DNA from: Burkholderia sp. USMB20
Lineage (GTDB): Bacteria > Pseudomonadota > Gammaproteobacteria > Burkholderiales > Burkholderiaceae
Assembly: GCF_000949135.2 (NCBI RefSeq)
Contig: NZ_JTAN02000019.1
Coordinates: 1-64,000 of the forward strand
Length of the DNA stretch: 64,000 nucleotides
Direction: 5' to 3'
Notes under the pieces: generated by a model
Databases searched by the model: none
The model's input: the letters and a program-made list of their open reading frames with translations, nothing else
Told to the model about the DNA's origin: nothing
Translations under genes and position numbers: made by a program
Part shown: in pieces, positions 26,720 to 37,359 of the stretch
How positions within the stretch are numbered: position 1 is the stretch's first letter
How the letters are laid out: each line of letters starts with the position of its first letter

Positions 26720-28120
26720 ATGGAAATCTTCGATGCGTTCCATCTCGCCCGATTGCAATTCGCGTTCACGGTGTCGTTCCACATCGTGTTTCCGGCGATC
26801 AGCATCGGCATGGCGAGCTTCCTGGCGGTGCTGGAGTGGCGTTATCTCGTCACCGGCGACGCCGCCTACAAATCCATGTTCCAGTTCTGGTCGAAGATCT
26901 TCGCGATCGGCTTCGGGATGGGCGTCGTCTCCGGCGTCGTGATGGCCTACGAGTTCGGCACGAACTGGGCGGGCTTCTCGCGCGTCGCGGGCAACATCAC
27001 CGGCCCGCTGCTCACGTACGAAGTCCTGACGGCCTTCTTCCTCGAAGCCGGCTTCCTCGGCGTGATGCTGTTCGGCTGGCAGCGCGTCAGCCCGCGCGCG
27101 CACTTCTTCGCGACGCTGATGGTCGCGGTCGGCACGCTGATCTCGACGTTCTGGATCCTCGCGTCGAACAGCTTCATGCAGACGCCGCAGGGCTACAAGA
27201 TCGAGAACGGGCTCGTCGTGCCGGTCGACTGGTTCAAGATTATCTTCAACCCGTCGTTCCCGTATCGCCTCGTGCACATGACGATCGCCGCGTTCATCGT
27301 CGCGGGCTTCATCGTCGCCGCGTGCGGCGCGTGGCACCTGCTGAAGGGGCGCCGCGACGAGCCGGTCAAGCGCAGCTTCTCGATGGCGCTTTGGATGCTG
27401 CTGCTGCTCGCGCCGATCCAGATCGTCGTCGGCGACGCGCACGGGCTGAACACGCGCGAATACCAGCCGGCGAAGATCGCGGCGATCGAGGGGCTGTGGG
27501 AAACCGAGAAGGGCGGCACCGCGCTGAACCTCGTCGGGCTGCCCGACATGCAGGCCGAGACGACGCGCTATGCGATCCAGGTGCCGCACCTCGGCAGCCT
27601 GATCCTCACGCACAGCTGGAGCGGCGAGATTCGCGGGCTGAAGGAATTCCCGGCGCAGGACCGTCCGTATTCGCCGATCGTGTTCTGGACCTTCCGGATC
27701 ATGGCCGGCCTCGGGATGCTGATGCTGCTCACCGCGCTGCTCGGCCTGCTGCTGAGAAAGGGCGGACGCCTGTATGAAACGCGCTGGTTCCAGTGGTTCG
27801 TCGTGTGCATGGGGCCGTCGGGCATCGTCGCGCTGCTGGCCGGCTGGATCACGACCGAGGTCGGGCGGCAGCCGTGGACCGTCTACGGCGTGCTGCGCAC
27901 CGTCGATTCGGTCGCGCCGCTCAGCGCGCAGCAGGTCGGCGTGTCGCTGCTGATCTTCGTGGTCGTGTATTTCCTGGTGTTCGGAACGGGTATCTACTAC
28001 ATGCTGAACCTGATGAAGCGCGGACCGGCTGCCCACGCCGGATACATCGAGCTGCACCGGCATCCGGGGCTGCGCAAGAGCGCGCTGTCCACGCCGCTGA
28101 ACGTCACCGAAGCGGAGTAA
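26720..28120 (+). CDS. cydA: Cytochrome bd ubiquinol oxidase subunit I, CIO type
   Basis: A 466-residue multi-pass membrane subunit carrying the quinol site and haems. His21 in FTVSFHIVFPAISIG is the haem ligand region. GWQRVSPRAHFFATLMVAVG and the Glu/Met motifs of the family are present. The loop after the GGTALNLVGLPDMQAE segment is short, which is typical of the cyanide-insensitive (CioA) branch. It reduces oxygen at low tension or in the presence of cyanide. cydB follows 3 bases later. Confidence 0.95.
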   Translation: MEIFDAFHLARLQFAFTVSFHIVFPAISIGMASFLAVLEWRYLVTGDAAYKSMFQFWSKIFAIGFGMGVVSGVVMAYEFGTNWAGFSRVAGNITGPLLTYEVLTAFFLEAGFLGVMLFGWQRVSPRAHFFATLMVAVGTLISTFWILASNSFMQTPQGYKIENGLVVPVDWFKIIFNPSFPYRLVHMTIAAFIVAGFIVAACGAWHLLKGRRDEPVKRSFSMALWMLLLLAPIQIVVGDAHGLNTREYQPAKIAAIEGLWETEKGGTALNLVGLPDMQAETTRYAIQVPHLGSLILTHSWSGEIRGLKEFPAQDRPYSPIVFWTFRIMAGLGMLMLLTALLGLLLRKGGRLYETRWFQWFVVCMGPSGIVALLAGWITTEVGRQPWTVYGVLRTVDSVAPLSAQQVGVSLLIFVVVYFLVFGTGIYYMLNLMKRGPAAHAGYIELHRHPGLRKSALSTPLNVTEAE

Positions 28121-28123
28121 GCC

Positions 28124-29131
28124 ATGCAGATCGATCTTCCTGTCGTGTGGGCCGCGATCATCGGCCTCGGCGTGTTCCTCTACGTGATGCTGGACGGCTT
28201 CGACCTCGGCATCGGCCTGCTGTTTCCGTTCTTCGACGCCAAGGTCGAACGCGAAGTCATGCTGAATACCGTCGCGCCGGTGTGGGACGGCAACGAGACC
28301 TTTCTGGTGCTCGGCGGCGCGGGCCTGTACGGCGCATTCCCGGTCGTCTACTCGACGCTGTTGCCGGCGAACTACCTGCCGCTGATCCTGATGGTGGTCG
28401 GGCTGATCTTCCGCGGCGCGGCGTTCGAGTTGCGCGCGAAGGCGAACCGCACGCAACACCTGTGGGATCTCGCGTTCATCGGCGGCTCCGCGCTGGCCGC
28501 GTTCTGCCAGGGCGTCACGCTGGGTTCGCTGTTGCAGGGCATCCGGATCGTGAACAACCAGTTCGCGGGCGGGCCGTTCGACTGGCTGTCGCCGTTCAGC
28601 CTGTTCTGCGGGATCGGCGTGCTCGTCACCTATGCGACGCTCGGCTGCGGCTGGCTGATCCTGAAGGTCGACGGTGAATTGCAGCGCAAGATGCGCGTGC
28701 TGATGAAGCCGCTCGCGGGCGTGCTGCTCGCCGTGATGGGCGTGGTCAGCCTGTGGACCGTGATCGGGCTGCCGGCCGTCGCGCACCGCTGGTTCGGCAG
28801 CGGCAACCTCGGCTGGTTCCTGCCGGTGCCGGTCCTCGTCGTCGCATGCGTGTGGGGCATCTTCCATACGCTGAAGCGCCGGCACGAGGCAACGCCGTTC
28901 CTGCTGACGCTCGCGCTCGTGTTCCTCGGCTATACCGGCCTCGTGATCAGCATCTGGCCGAACATCGTGCCGCCGTCGCTGACGATCTGGGATGCGTCGT
29001 CGAGCCATTCGAGCCAGCTGTTCGCGCTCGTCGGCACCGTGATCGTGCTGCCGATCATCCTCGTGTACAACGCGTTGCAGTACCGCGTGTTCCGCGGCAA
29101 GGTGCGCGAGGGCGACGCCGGCTATCACTGA
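28124..29131 (+). CDS. cydB: Cytochrome bd ubiquinol oxidase subunit II
   Basis: A 335-residue membrane subunit that pairs with CydA. The start IDLPVVWAAIIGLGVFLYVM then DGFDLGIGLLFPF is the family signature, and WDGNETFLVLGGAGLYGAFP is conserved in CydB/CioB. Eight hydrophobic segments are visible. No small CydX-like frame follows, as usual for the CIO branch. The operon's assembly exporter (cydCD) is not in this window. Confidence 0.95.
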   Translation: MQIDLPVVWAAIIGLGVFLYVMLDGFDLGIGLLFPFFDAKVEREVMLNTVAPVWDGNETFLVLGGAGLYGAFPVVYSTLLPANYLPLILMVVGLIFRGAAFELRAKANRTQHLWDLAFIGGSALAAFCQGVTLGSLLQGIRIVNNQFAGGPFDWLSPFSLFCGIGVLVTYATLGCGWLILKVDGELQRKMRVLMKPLAGVLLAVMGVVSLWTVIGLPAVAHRWFGSGNLGWFLPVPVLVVACVWGIFHTLKRRHEATPFLLTLALVFLGYTGLVISIWPNIVPPSLTIWDASSSHSSQLFALVGTVIVLPIILVYNALQYRVFRGKVREGDAGYH

Positions 29132-29145
29132 CCGGCGCGGCCGGT
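29131..29145 (+). terminator. Short hairpin after cydB
   Basis: ACCGGC-GCG-GCCGGT overlaps the end of cydB. No T-run follows. Weak candidate. Confidence 0.3.
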
Positions 29146-29313
29146 GACGGCGCGCGGTGTGCGGCGTGCGCGGGCGTATCATCTCGCGCAGCCGCCGTGC
29201 GGCTCGTCACCCGGCCCGGTAGCGATCGGACAGCGGCCCGCCACGCGCGGGCCGTCGCACATCGGGCGGCGGCGCTCCGCATTGCGTATTTCCTTGGCAG
29301 TCGAGACAACACC

Positions 29314-30234
29314 ATGATCGTCAGACCACGACAAAACTGGCTCAGGATGCTGTTCGTATGGAACGGCTCCGTGCTGCAGTCGATCATTCCGCAACTCGGG
29401 TTCATGGCGGTCGTCAGCACGCTGGCGGTCTTCACGAACGGGCGCATCTTCGGCGAGAAGATTCCGCTGAACACCGCGCCGTTCACGCTGTTCGGGCTCG
29501 CGCTCGCGATCTTTCTCGCGTTTCGCAACAACGCGAGCTTCGAGCGCTTCAAGGAGGCGCGGCTTCTGTGGGGCAACCTGCTGATCGCCGCGCGCACCGT
29601 CACGTCGCAACTGCGGCGCTACCTGCCCGACAGCGTCGGCGACGCGGAGTGCAACCGGCTCGCCGATCTGCTGATCGCGTTCACGTATGCGCTGAAGCAT
29701 CAGCTGCGTCATACCGATCCGGCGCAAGACCTGCAGCGGATTCTCGGCGCCGAGCGCGCCGCCGCGTTCGCGCACAAGTGCTACCAGCCCGTCGCGATTC
29801 TCGACGAACTGCGCGGCGGGATCGTCCGCGCGCTGGGCCGCGCGCCCGGCAGCGACGCGACGTGCTGGATGTTCGATGCGCAGCTGGTCGAACTCGGCAA
29901 GGCGGTGGGCGGCTGCGAGCGGATCCTGACGACGCCGATTCCGTTCTCGTACAGCGTGCTGCTGCATCGCACCGTCTATGCTTATTGCGTGCTGCTGCCG
30001 TTCGGCCTCGTCGATTCGACGGAGTTTTTCACGCCGCTGATTTGCGTGTTCATTTCGTACACGCTGATCGCGCTCGAAGCGATCGCGAACGAGGTCGCGG
30101 AGCCGTTCGGCCTCGCGCCGAACGCGCTCGCGCTCGATGCGATGGCGCGCACGATCGAACGGTCGGTGCTCGAGCTGGGCGATCGCGCGATGCCGGAGGA
30201 ATTCGTGCCGGCATCGACGTATCAGATCACGTGA
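29314..30234 (+). CDS. Bestrophin-family ion channel protein
   Basis: A 306-residue membrane protein of the bacterial bestrophin (UPF0187/YneE) family, pentameric channels for small ions. N-terminal NWLRMLFVWNGSVLQSIIPQ, then AFRNNASFERFKEARLLWG with the family's R-x-W-G region, and C-terminal EVAEPFGLAPNALALDAMA. About four hydrophobic helices. The frame is open upstream, but the ATG at 29314 begins the family's N-terminus. It is 182 bases after cydB. Confidence 0.9.
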   Translation: MIVRPRQNWLRMLFVWNGSVLQSIIPQLGFMAVVSTLAVFTNGRIFGEKIPLNTAPFTLFGLALAIFLAFRNNASFERFKEARLLWGNLLIAARTVTSQLRRYLPDSVGDAECNRLADLLIAFTYALKHQLRHTDPAQDLQRILGAERAAAFAHKCYQPVAILDELRGGIVRALGRAPGSDATCWMFDAQLVELGKAVGGCERILTTPIPFSYSVLLHRTVYAYCVLLPFGLVDSTEFFTPLICVFISYTLIALEAIANEVAEPFGLAPNALALDAMARTIERSVLELGDRAMPEEFVPASTYQIT

Positions 30235-30285
30235 GCGGCACGGCGACGACGCGCGCGGCGGCACGCGTGATTCGGAGAACATCAC

Positions 30286-30672
30286 ATGCGCATCTACGTG
30301 ACGAGCATCTTTGTCGACGATCAGGACAAGGCACTCGCGTTCTATACCGACACCCTCGGCTTCCGGTTGAAGAACAACGTGCCGGTGGGCGAGTACCGCT
30401 GGCTGACGGTCGTGTCGAAGGACCAGCCTGACGGCACCGAGCTGATGCTCGAGCCGAGCCATCATCGCGCGGTCGGGCCTTATCGTCAGGCGCTCTACGA
30501 GGACGGCATTCCGGCGGCGTCGTTCCAGGTCGACGATCTCGACGCGGAGTTCGCGCGGCTCGACGCGCTCGGCGTGCGCTTCACGCTGGCGCCGATGGAC
30601 GCGGGGCCCGTGCGCGTCGCGGTGCTCGACGATACGTGTGGCAACCTCGTGCAGCTGATGCAGATGAAGTGA
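30286..30672 (+). CDS. VOC-family (glyoxalase-like) protein
   Basis: A 128-residue single VOC domain of two beta-alpha-beta3 modules: IYVTSIFVDDQDKALAFYTD at the start and VAVLDDTCGNLVQLMQ at the end, with a metal-site Glu in GTELMLEPSHH. Enzymes of this fold include glyoxalase I, dioxygenases and drug-resistance proteins, so activity cannot be named. It starts 51 bases after the bestrophin gene. Confidence 0.88.
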   Translation: MRIYVTSIFVDDQDKALAFYTDTLGFRLKNNVPVGEYRWLTVVSKDQPDGTELMLEPSHHRAVGPYRQALYEDGIPAASFQVDDLDAEFARLDALGVRFTLAPMDAGPVRVAVLDDTCGNLVQLMQMK

Positions 30673-30731
30673 CGCGTGGCGCGCGCGGTGTTCGACGCGC
30701 CGATCAAAGCGTCGGTGACGCTGCGTGAGGT

Positions 30732-31085
30732 TCAGTTCCTGATCGCATCCGCGTCCCACGCACCCAGCGCGATGGCTTTGCCCAGCATGCCGACGGTCAA
30801 CGCGTCTCGATCGAACGTATGGGGCTTCCTGAGAATGAACTTGCGAACCAGGTGATACAGGAGCCCTTCACCCTCCATCAGGAAGTAACGCCCGAAATCG
30901 CAGTCGCCGCGATCCACACCGAATCGCGCGAAGAAGCGCTCCATGAAGATGTCCGCGTCGTCTCCGGTTTGTCCGAGATCGTCGGCGATCGAGGTCTCCG
31001 CGGTAATCCGCTGTTTGCTCGATACTGCCGCCTCCTCGCGAACGAATGCTTCCAGTGCTTCCCAAATGTGGCGGTCGTCCGTCAT
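30732..31085 (-). CDS. DUF1493 family protein, acyl-carrier-like
   Basis: A 117-residue soluble protein of the DUF1493 family. Helical start (HIWEALEAFVREEAA), then SIADDLGQTGDDADIFMERF, which resembles the helix-2 D-[LF]-G-x-x-G-D-D-A segment of acyl-carrier-like folds; there is no phosphopantetheine serine (D-S-L). FGRYFLMEGEGLLYH is conserved in the family. Function unknown. Confidence 0.8.
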   Translation of the reverse strand: MTDDRHIWEALEAFVREEAAVSSKQRITAETSIADDLGQTGDDADIFMERFFARFGVDRGDCDFGRYFLMEGEGLLYHLVRKFILRKPHTFDRDALTVGMLGKAIALGAWDADAIRN

Positions 31086-31183
31086 GGAATCCTGTCCTCC
31101 GGTTTTGCGATCTGGTTGTACCGGTAGCCGGTTCGAAGTGACATGTTTGTGTAGACTCGTGCTCGTTCAACGGAGCCAATCCC

Positions 31184-31597
31184 ATGCAACTTCTCGACCA
31201 CGTGTCCATCGGCGTTCCTGATATCGACCGGGCACGCCCCTTCTACGACGGTGTCATGGCCGCACTAGGCGCGGCCAAGGTTTACGACCGGCCCAACGCA
31301 CTCGGCTATGGCGAACGCTGCAATGCAAACGACACCGCCTCGACTTTCCTGGCCGTGTATCTCGATCCCGCCGAAGTCGGAACGAGCAAGCGGCACTGGT
31401 GCTTCAAGGCCGCTTCTCGCGAGCAGGTACATGCATTTTTCGAGGCAGGGCTCTGCGCGGGCGGGCAGTCCGACGGCGATCCCGGATTGAGGCCGCATTA
31501 TCACGCCGACTACTACGCGGCGTTTCTCGTCGACCCTGCCGGCAACCGGATCGAGGCCGTGTGCCACGCAGCGCCGTCGGCGCACGAGCGGTCGTGA
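31184..31597 (+). CDS. VOC-family (glyoxalase-like) protein
   Basis: A 137-residue VOC protein: LDHVSIGVPDIDRARPFYDG at the N-terminus and YYAAFLVDPAGNRIEAVCH at the C-terminus. It resembles the glyoxalase/bleomycin-resistance family with His near position 6 and Glu near 126 as metal ligands. It is divergent from the DUF1493 gene and unrelated in detail to the VOC protein at 30286. Confidence 0.88.
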   Translation: MQLLDHVSIGVPDIDRARPFYDGVMAALGAAKVYDRPNALGYGERCNANDTASTFLAVYLDPAEVGTSKRHWCFKAASREQVHAFFEAGLCAGGQSDGDPGLRPHYHADYYAAFLVDPAGNRIEAVCHAAPSAHERS

Positions 31598-31711
31598 CGG
31601 TGCTTGCGGACGACTGACCGCGGCTTCGCGGTGTGCCGGTGGACATCGGGGTAAGCGCGGCGCCGGCATCGTGCCACGCCACGCCGCCCGGCCGCGTTTG
31701 CCGCGCACGGC

Positions 31712-32806
<1,095 letters not shown>

Positions 32807-32935
32807 TCACGTTCGGGACATGCAAAAGGAAACGGGCCGCCTGGGTCAGGCGCGCCACCAGCGATGCACGTTCGGCGAGGCAGGTTTGGTTTCCATTGCG
32901 CGAGTATAGCGTAGTGCGGGGATGGGCGTGCTGCG

Positions 32936-33091
32936 TCAGCGTATGACCGACTCCATCGCGAGGTAGGCGGTTTCGGCCGACGGCCACAGCAGGTACAGCA
33001 AGCCGGCCATCAACAGCAGCGCGCCGGCGCGTACCAGCGGCGTGCGGTCGATCTCGCCCAAGGTGCGGATGTGCTGCTTGAGTTTCTTCAT
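32936..33091 (-). CDS. Small single-pass membrane protein, 51 residues
   Basis: Basic N-terminus (MKKLKQHIRTLG), then one hydrophobic helix around residues 21-38 (LVRAGALLLMAGLLYLLWPS), then a short tail. It lies about 210 bases upstream of trpS in the same direction. Function unknown. Conserved length cannot be checked here. Confidence 0.5.
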   Translation of the reverse strand: MKKLKQHIRTLGEIDRTPLVRAGALLLMAGLLYLLWPSAETAYLAMESVIR

Positions 33092-33509
33092 GCTTGCAGG
33101 CGCAACGTGCGCTACTCCAACGGTTGCTGCAACGGGTCGGGTGGGGCCGACGCCGGGGTGTTGCGGGGTTCGACGGGGGGCTGAGCCGGTGGCTCGGCGC
33201 GGCAAGGGATCGCGTGCGGGAGATCGAAAAGGGGAACGATCAGGTGCGCCGGATGCGTCTCGCCTAGTGATGCGCATCCTACCAGTTCGACGGCGTGCGC
33301 ATAGTCAAGAATTGTGGGGTGGGGGACAGGTTAAAGGGACGCAACGTAAAATCAGCGGCATATGAACGGAGATGCTGTCCCGACTGCGGACCATTGCCGA
33401 CGGCCCATGAAATTGCCGGATGAGGGCCTTGTCAGCAGGCCGTTTGTGCCGTTCCATACTGCGCACGTGACCGTGCATTCATTTCTTGTCGTGCAAGGTA
33501 TTCGATATC
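33092..33509. other. Intergenic region before the Sel1 lipoprotein
   Basis: No supported gene. The stretch shifts from GC-rich to AT-richer at about 33300 and includes purine-rich sequence (33310-33340). It may contain the junction of an acquired segment and the promoter of the gene at 33510. Confidence 0.4.
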
Positions 33510-34571
33510 GTGCGAATTCGATTGCGTCTGATTACCGCGGACCGTGGCCGGCAGATCCGATTGGCTTCCGTTCTTCTGATCGTTGGATGTGCCGCCTGTT
33601 CAAGGAACGATTCGCTTCCTCGCAACATGTCGCTGACTGCGTTCAATCCGCACCGCGAAGCGTTCGAATGCAAGCATGAAGCCGACGTTGTTCCTCGGAT
33701 CGATCCAGAGGCAGATCGTTGGAATACGCGAGCGATCGCGCTCACCAGTTCGTTGCTGTGGCCGGATCAGCGCGACTATAGGGGGGCCGTCGAGTTATGG
33801 GCGAAGGCCGCCGAGCGCAAACACTGGAAGGCGATGCTGAATCTGGCGAATGCGTATGCTCGCGGCGAAGGCGTGGATGGTGATTCCGAACATGCTGTTC
33901 AAATCGCTGAACAGGCGATGAAACTCGGCATTCCGGCGGCCTACGATCTGATGGGCACGTATTACATGGACGGGATGGGGGTGAAGCAGGATGCGAGCAG
34001 AGCCTATGCATTCTGGCAACTGGCTGCGGATATGGGGAGTCCGAATGCGATGGCATATCTTGGGGGCAAGATGGACGCGATTTATGACGATCCCAAAGCA
34101 GGCTTTTGGGGTAATCGCAAGATTGCGCTTCAAATGCTGGAATGCGGTGTCGCGCAGGGTAACGGGCGTGCAGCATATGAACTGGGGACGACGATCATCG
34201 GTGATCGCCCAGAATTGGGCGAGAACAACCAACGTGCACTCAAAACCTTGCATGCGGGTGTGAAATTTGGGAGCGCCGAAAGTGCCGGATGGTTGAGCGC
34301 TTCATTTGGCAAGGGTGATCCGTTGGTCGGCCATGTCAAGGACGAGGCACGCGCCGAACGCTACGGAATTCTCGCCGACCGCCTCGAGCGCGATCCGGAC
34401 CTTCGTCTGCCAAACCTTGACAAGGTCGTGCCGCTGCCGCCGGCCAAACTGCCCAAGTGGGACGGCAACAAAGCGACATTGATCGATGCGGCGAAACCGG
34501 CGCTGCCGGTTTCGGACACGCTTCCCGTTTCCGCCGGGCATCGCATCGACCGTGCACATACGCAGGAATAG
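33510..34571 (+). CDS. Sel1-repeat lipoprotein (DUF6396-like)
   Basis: A 353-residue lipoprotein. A basic N-terminus precedes a hydrophobic stretch (LASVLLIVG) and cysteines in CAAC that fit a lipobox. Sel1-like repeats follow: AMLNLANAYARGEGVDGD, AYDLMGTYYMDGMGVKQD, then AMAYLGGKM and AAYELGTTII. The C-terminal GSAESAGWLSASFG part is typical of a Burkholderia family often found beside type VI effector genes as immunity-like lipoproteins; no effector gene is here. The GTG at 33510 has AAGG upstream; a TTG at 33486 is the alternative. Base composition is distinctly less GC-rich than its neighbours, which suggests transfer. Confidence 0.75.
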   Translation: MRIRLRLITADRGRQIRLASVLLIVGCAACSRNDSLPRNMSLTAFNPHREAFECKHEADVVPRIDPEADRWNTRAIALTSSLLWPDQRDYRGAVELWAKAAERKHWKAMLNLANAYARGEGVDGDSEHAVQIAEQAMKLGIPAAYDLMGTYYMDGMGVKQDASRAYAFWQLAADMGSPNAMAYLGGKMDAIYDDPKAGFWGNRKIALQMLECGVAQGNGRAAYELGTTIIGDRPELGENNQRALKTLHAGVKFGSAESAGWLSASFGKGDPLVGHVKDEARAERYGILADRLERDPDLRLPNLDKVVPLPPAKLPKWDGNKATLIDAAKPALPVSDTLPVSAGHRIDRAHTQE

Positions 34572-34764
34572 CGTTGGGCAGTCTGGGCCGAACGCGGTGC
34601 TCTATGCCCGTTCCGCCAGCCGTGCTCGATCGCCCCAGCTTTTTTCTCGTCAACAACCACAAAAATGATCGTTTCGCCCTAGCGAGCCTGTCAGCAGAAT
34701 GTCTCCATTCCCCCTCGCGCGACGACACGAGCATCGCCGCGAGCCGCACTTCAAGGAGACAGCC

Positions 34765-36111
34765 GTGGCAGTGGAAACAACCTCAATCGATACGCTGGTC
34801 GTCGGGGCCGGCCAGGCCGGCGTGGCCATGAGCGAGCACCTGGGCAAGCTCGGCGTGCCGCATCTCGTGCTGGAACGCGACCGCATCGCCGAGCGCTGGC
34901 GCACCGGGCGTTGGGATTCGCTGGTCGCGAACGGCCCCGCGTGGCACGACCGCTTTCCGGGCCTCGAATTCGACGGCCTCGATCCCGATGCGTTCGCCAC
35001 GAAGGACCAGGTCGCCGACTATTTCGAAGCCTATGCGCGCAAGTTCGACGCGCCGATCCGCACCGGCGTCGAAGTGAAGAACGTCGTGCGCAACACGGGC
35101 AAGCCGGGGTTCATCGTCGAAACCTCGGAGGGCACGATCGAGGCGAACCGCGTGGTCGTCGCGACGGGCCCGTTCCAGCGTCCGGTCATCCCGCCGATCG
35201 CGCCGGACGACGCCAGCCTCGTGCAGATCCACTCCGCCGACTATCGCAATCCGGCGCAATTGCCGGACGGTGCGGTGCTGGTGGTCGGCGCGGGTTCGTC
35301 GGGCGTGCAGATCGCCGACGAGCTGCAGCGCGCGGGCCGGCAGGTCTACCTGTCGGTCGGCCCGCATGACCGCCCGCCGCGCGCGTATCGCGGCCGCGAT
35401 TTCTGCTGGTGGCTCGGCGTGCTCGGCGAATGGGACAAGGAAGTCGCGACGCCCGGACGCGAACACGTGACGATCGCGGTGAGCGGTGCGCGCGGCGGCC
35501 ACACGGTCGATTTCCGCGCACTCGCGCACCAGGGCGTGACGCTCGTGGGGCTGACGAAATCGTTCGACGGCGGCGTCGCGGTGTTCGAACGCGATCTCGC
35601 GGTCAATCTCGCCCGCGGCGACGAGAACTACCTGTCGCTGCTCGACGCGGCCGACGCATACGCGGCACGCAACGGCCTCGACCTGCCCGAGGAACCAGAA
35701 GCGCGCCGCATCCTGCCGGATCCGGATTGCGTCGCGCAGCCGATCCTCGCGCTCGACCTGGCCGGCGCCGGCGTCACGTCGATCGTCTGGGCGACGGGCT
35801 ACGCGGTCGACTACGGCTGGCTGAACGTCGACGCGTTCGCCGCGAATGGCAAACCGCAGCATCAGCGCGGCGTGTCGAAAGAGCCGGGCATCTATTTCCT
35901 CGGACTGCCGTGGCTGTCGCGACGCGGCTCCAGCTTCATCTGGGGCGTGTGGCACGATGCAAAACATATCGCTGACCACATCGTCACGCAGCGCAAGTAC
36001 CTCGACTATCACGACGCGTCGCGACGCCGCGCCGAGACGCGCACCGCGCACGACGACACGGCGCACACGGCGCAGGTCGATGCCTGCCCGCTCGTCGACG
36101 CGATCGACTGA
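34765..36111 (+). CDS. FAD/NAD(P)-dependent monooxygenase-like protein
   Basis: A 448-residue flavoprotein of the flavin-containing/Baeyer-Villiger-like monooxygenase group. FAD motif VVGAGQAGVAMS at the N-terminus and a second Rossmann motif VVGAGSSGVQIA near residue 175 for NAD(P)H. VVATGPFQRPVIP and IVWATGYAVDYGW are the usual ATG strands. The GTG at 34765 has a strong AAGGAG 6 bases upstream, and is preferred over the ATG at 34699. It begins a run of co-directional catabolic genes, so it may oxidise a nitrogen- or carbonyl-containing substrate. Confidence 0.88.
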   Translation: MAVETTSIDTLVVGAGQAGVAMSEHLGKLGVPHLVLERDRIAERWRTGRWDSLVANGPAWHDRFPGLEFDGLDPDAFATKDQVADYFEAYARKFDAPIRTGVEVKNVVRNTGKPGFIVETSEGTIEANRVVVATGPFQRPVIPPIAPDDASLVQIHSADYRNPAQLPDGAVLVVGAGSSGVQIADELQRAGRQVYLSVGPHDRPPRAYRGRDFCWWLGVLGEWDKEVATPGREHVTIAVSGARGGHTVDFRALAHQGVTLVGLTKSFDGGVAVFERDLAVNLARGDENYLSLLDAADAYAARNGLDLPEEPEARRILPDPDCVAQPILALDLAGAGVTSIVWATGYAVDYGWLNVDAFAANGKPQHQRGVSKEPGIYFLGLPWLSRRGSSFIWGVWHDAKHIADHIVTQRKYLDYHDASRRRAETRTAHDDTAHTAQVDACPLVDAID

Positions 36112-36235
36112 TACGCGCTCACGCCACGGCCCGCGCGCGGCAAGCAGCCCGGACGCGGCGCCCTCGCTACAACCCGAACCCGCCGCGACAGCTTCCGCTG
36201 CGGCGGGCGCACCCACCGTCAATCGAAGGACCTCG

Positions 36236-36673
36236 ATGAGCCAGCCTACCCACACCCGTATCCGCATGTTCAACACGAAGGATACCTACCCGAACCAGAC
36301 GCTCGACAACGACCTGTGCCAGGCCGTGCGCGCCGGCAATACCGTGTACGTGCGCGGTCAGGTCGGTACCGATTTCGACGGCAACCTGATCGGCCTCGGC
36401 GATCCGCGCGCGCAGGCCGGGCAGGCGATGAAGAACGTGAAGCAGCTGCTGGAGGAAGCCGGCAGCGACATCACGCACATCGTGAAGACGACGACCTACC
36501 TGATCGACCCGCGCTATCGCGAGCCGGTGTACCAGGAAGTCGGCAAGTGGCTGAAGGGCGTCTATCCGATCTCGACGGGGCTCGTCGTGTCGGCGCTCGG
36601 CCAGCCGCAGTGGTTGATGGAGATCGACGTGATCGCCGTGATCCCGGACAACTGGCAGCCGAACCGCGCATAG
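36236..36673 (+). CDS. RidA/YjgF-family protein
   Basis: A 145-residue member of the Rid family, which hydrolyses reactive enamine/imine intermediates or acts in pyrimidine and amine breakdown. Conserved parts: QAVRAGNTVYVRGQVGTDFD, VKQLLEEAGSDITHIVK, and TTTYLIDPRYREPVY. The terminal strand is IDVIAVIPD. GAAGGA precedes the ATG at 36236. It is followed 8 bases later by the DUF1028 gene, so they are probably co-translated. Confidence 0.92.
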   Translation: MSQPTHTRIRMFNTKDTYPNQTLDNDLCQAVRAGNTVYVRGQVGTDFDGNLIGLGDPRAQAGQAMKNVKQLLEEAGSDITHIVKTTTYLIDPRYREPVYQEVGKWLKGVYPISTGLVVSALGQPQWLMEIDVIAVIPDNWQPNRA

Positions 36674-36681
36674 GAGCCGAC

Positions 36682-37359
36682 ATGACTTTCTCCATCGTCG
36701 GGCGCTGCCCGGAAACGGGCCAGCTCGGGATCGCGATCAGCTCGTCGAGCATCGCGGTGGGCGCACGCTGCCCTTGGGTGCGCGCGGGCGTCGGCGCGGT
36801 CGCGACGCAGAACATCACGCTGCCGGCGCTGGGCCCGCAGATCCTCGATCTGATCGAGCATCGGCAACTCGCGCCGGCCGCCGCGCTCGACCACGCGCTC
36901 AGCGCGAACGGCTGGAGCCAGTACCGGCAGGTCACGGTGATCGACGGGCAGGGGCAGACCGCGTGCTTCACCGGCAAGGAAGCGCTCGGCACGCACCATG
37001 CGGTGCAGGGCGAGCAATGCGTGGCGGCCGGCAACCTGCTGGCCGCGCCGGCCGTGATCGATGCGATGGCGCGCGCGTTCGAGCAGGCGCCCGGGCTGCT
37101 GGCCGATCGCCTGCTGGCCGCGATGCACGCGGCGATCGCGGCGGGCGGCGAGGCCGGGCCCGTGCATTCGGCCGCGCTGAAGGTGGCCGGCGACGTGACC
37201 TGGCCGATCGTCGACCTGCGCGTCGACTGGGCCGATGCCGATCCGATCGGGCAGCTCGATGCGCTGTGGCACGCGTATCGCCCGCAGATGCAGGATTACC
37301 AGACGCGCGCGCTGAACCCGACCGCCGCGCCGAGCTACGGAGTGCCGGGCGATGAGTGA
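36682..37359 (+). CDS. DUF1028 protein, Ntn-hydrolase superfamily
   Basis: A 225-residue protein of the DUF1028 family. It begins MTFSIVGRCPETGQLG, and Thr2 would be the N-terminal nucleophile after Met removal, as in other Ntn hydrolases. SIAVGARCPWVRAGVGAVAT and QNITLPALG are conserved. The family is often linked to RidA and amidohydrolase genes, as here, and is likely an amide-bond hydrolase of unknown substrate. The stop overlaps the start of the next gene by 8 bases. Confidence 0.9.
   Translation: MTFSIVGRCPETGQLGIAISSSSIAVGARCPWVRAGVGAVATQNITLPALGPQILDLIEHRQLAPAAALDHALSANGWSQYRQVTVIDGQGQTACFTGKEALGTHHAVQGEQCVAAGNLLAAPAVIDAMARAFEQAPGLLADRLLAAMHAAIAAGGEAGPVHSAALKVAGDVTWPIVDLRVDWADADPIGQLDALWHAYRPQMQDYQTRALNPTAAPSYGVPGDE

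Noticed and set aside
26600-29182. 860-codon open frame opposite cydAB
   Set aside because: Composition is Arg/His/Asp-rich and mirrors the membrane genes; no family features.
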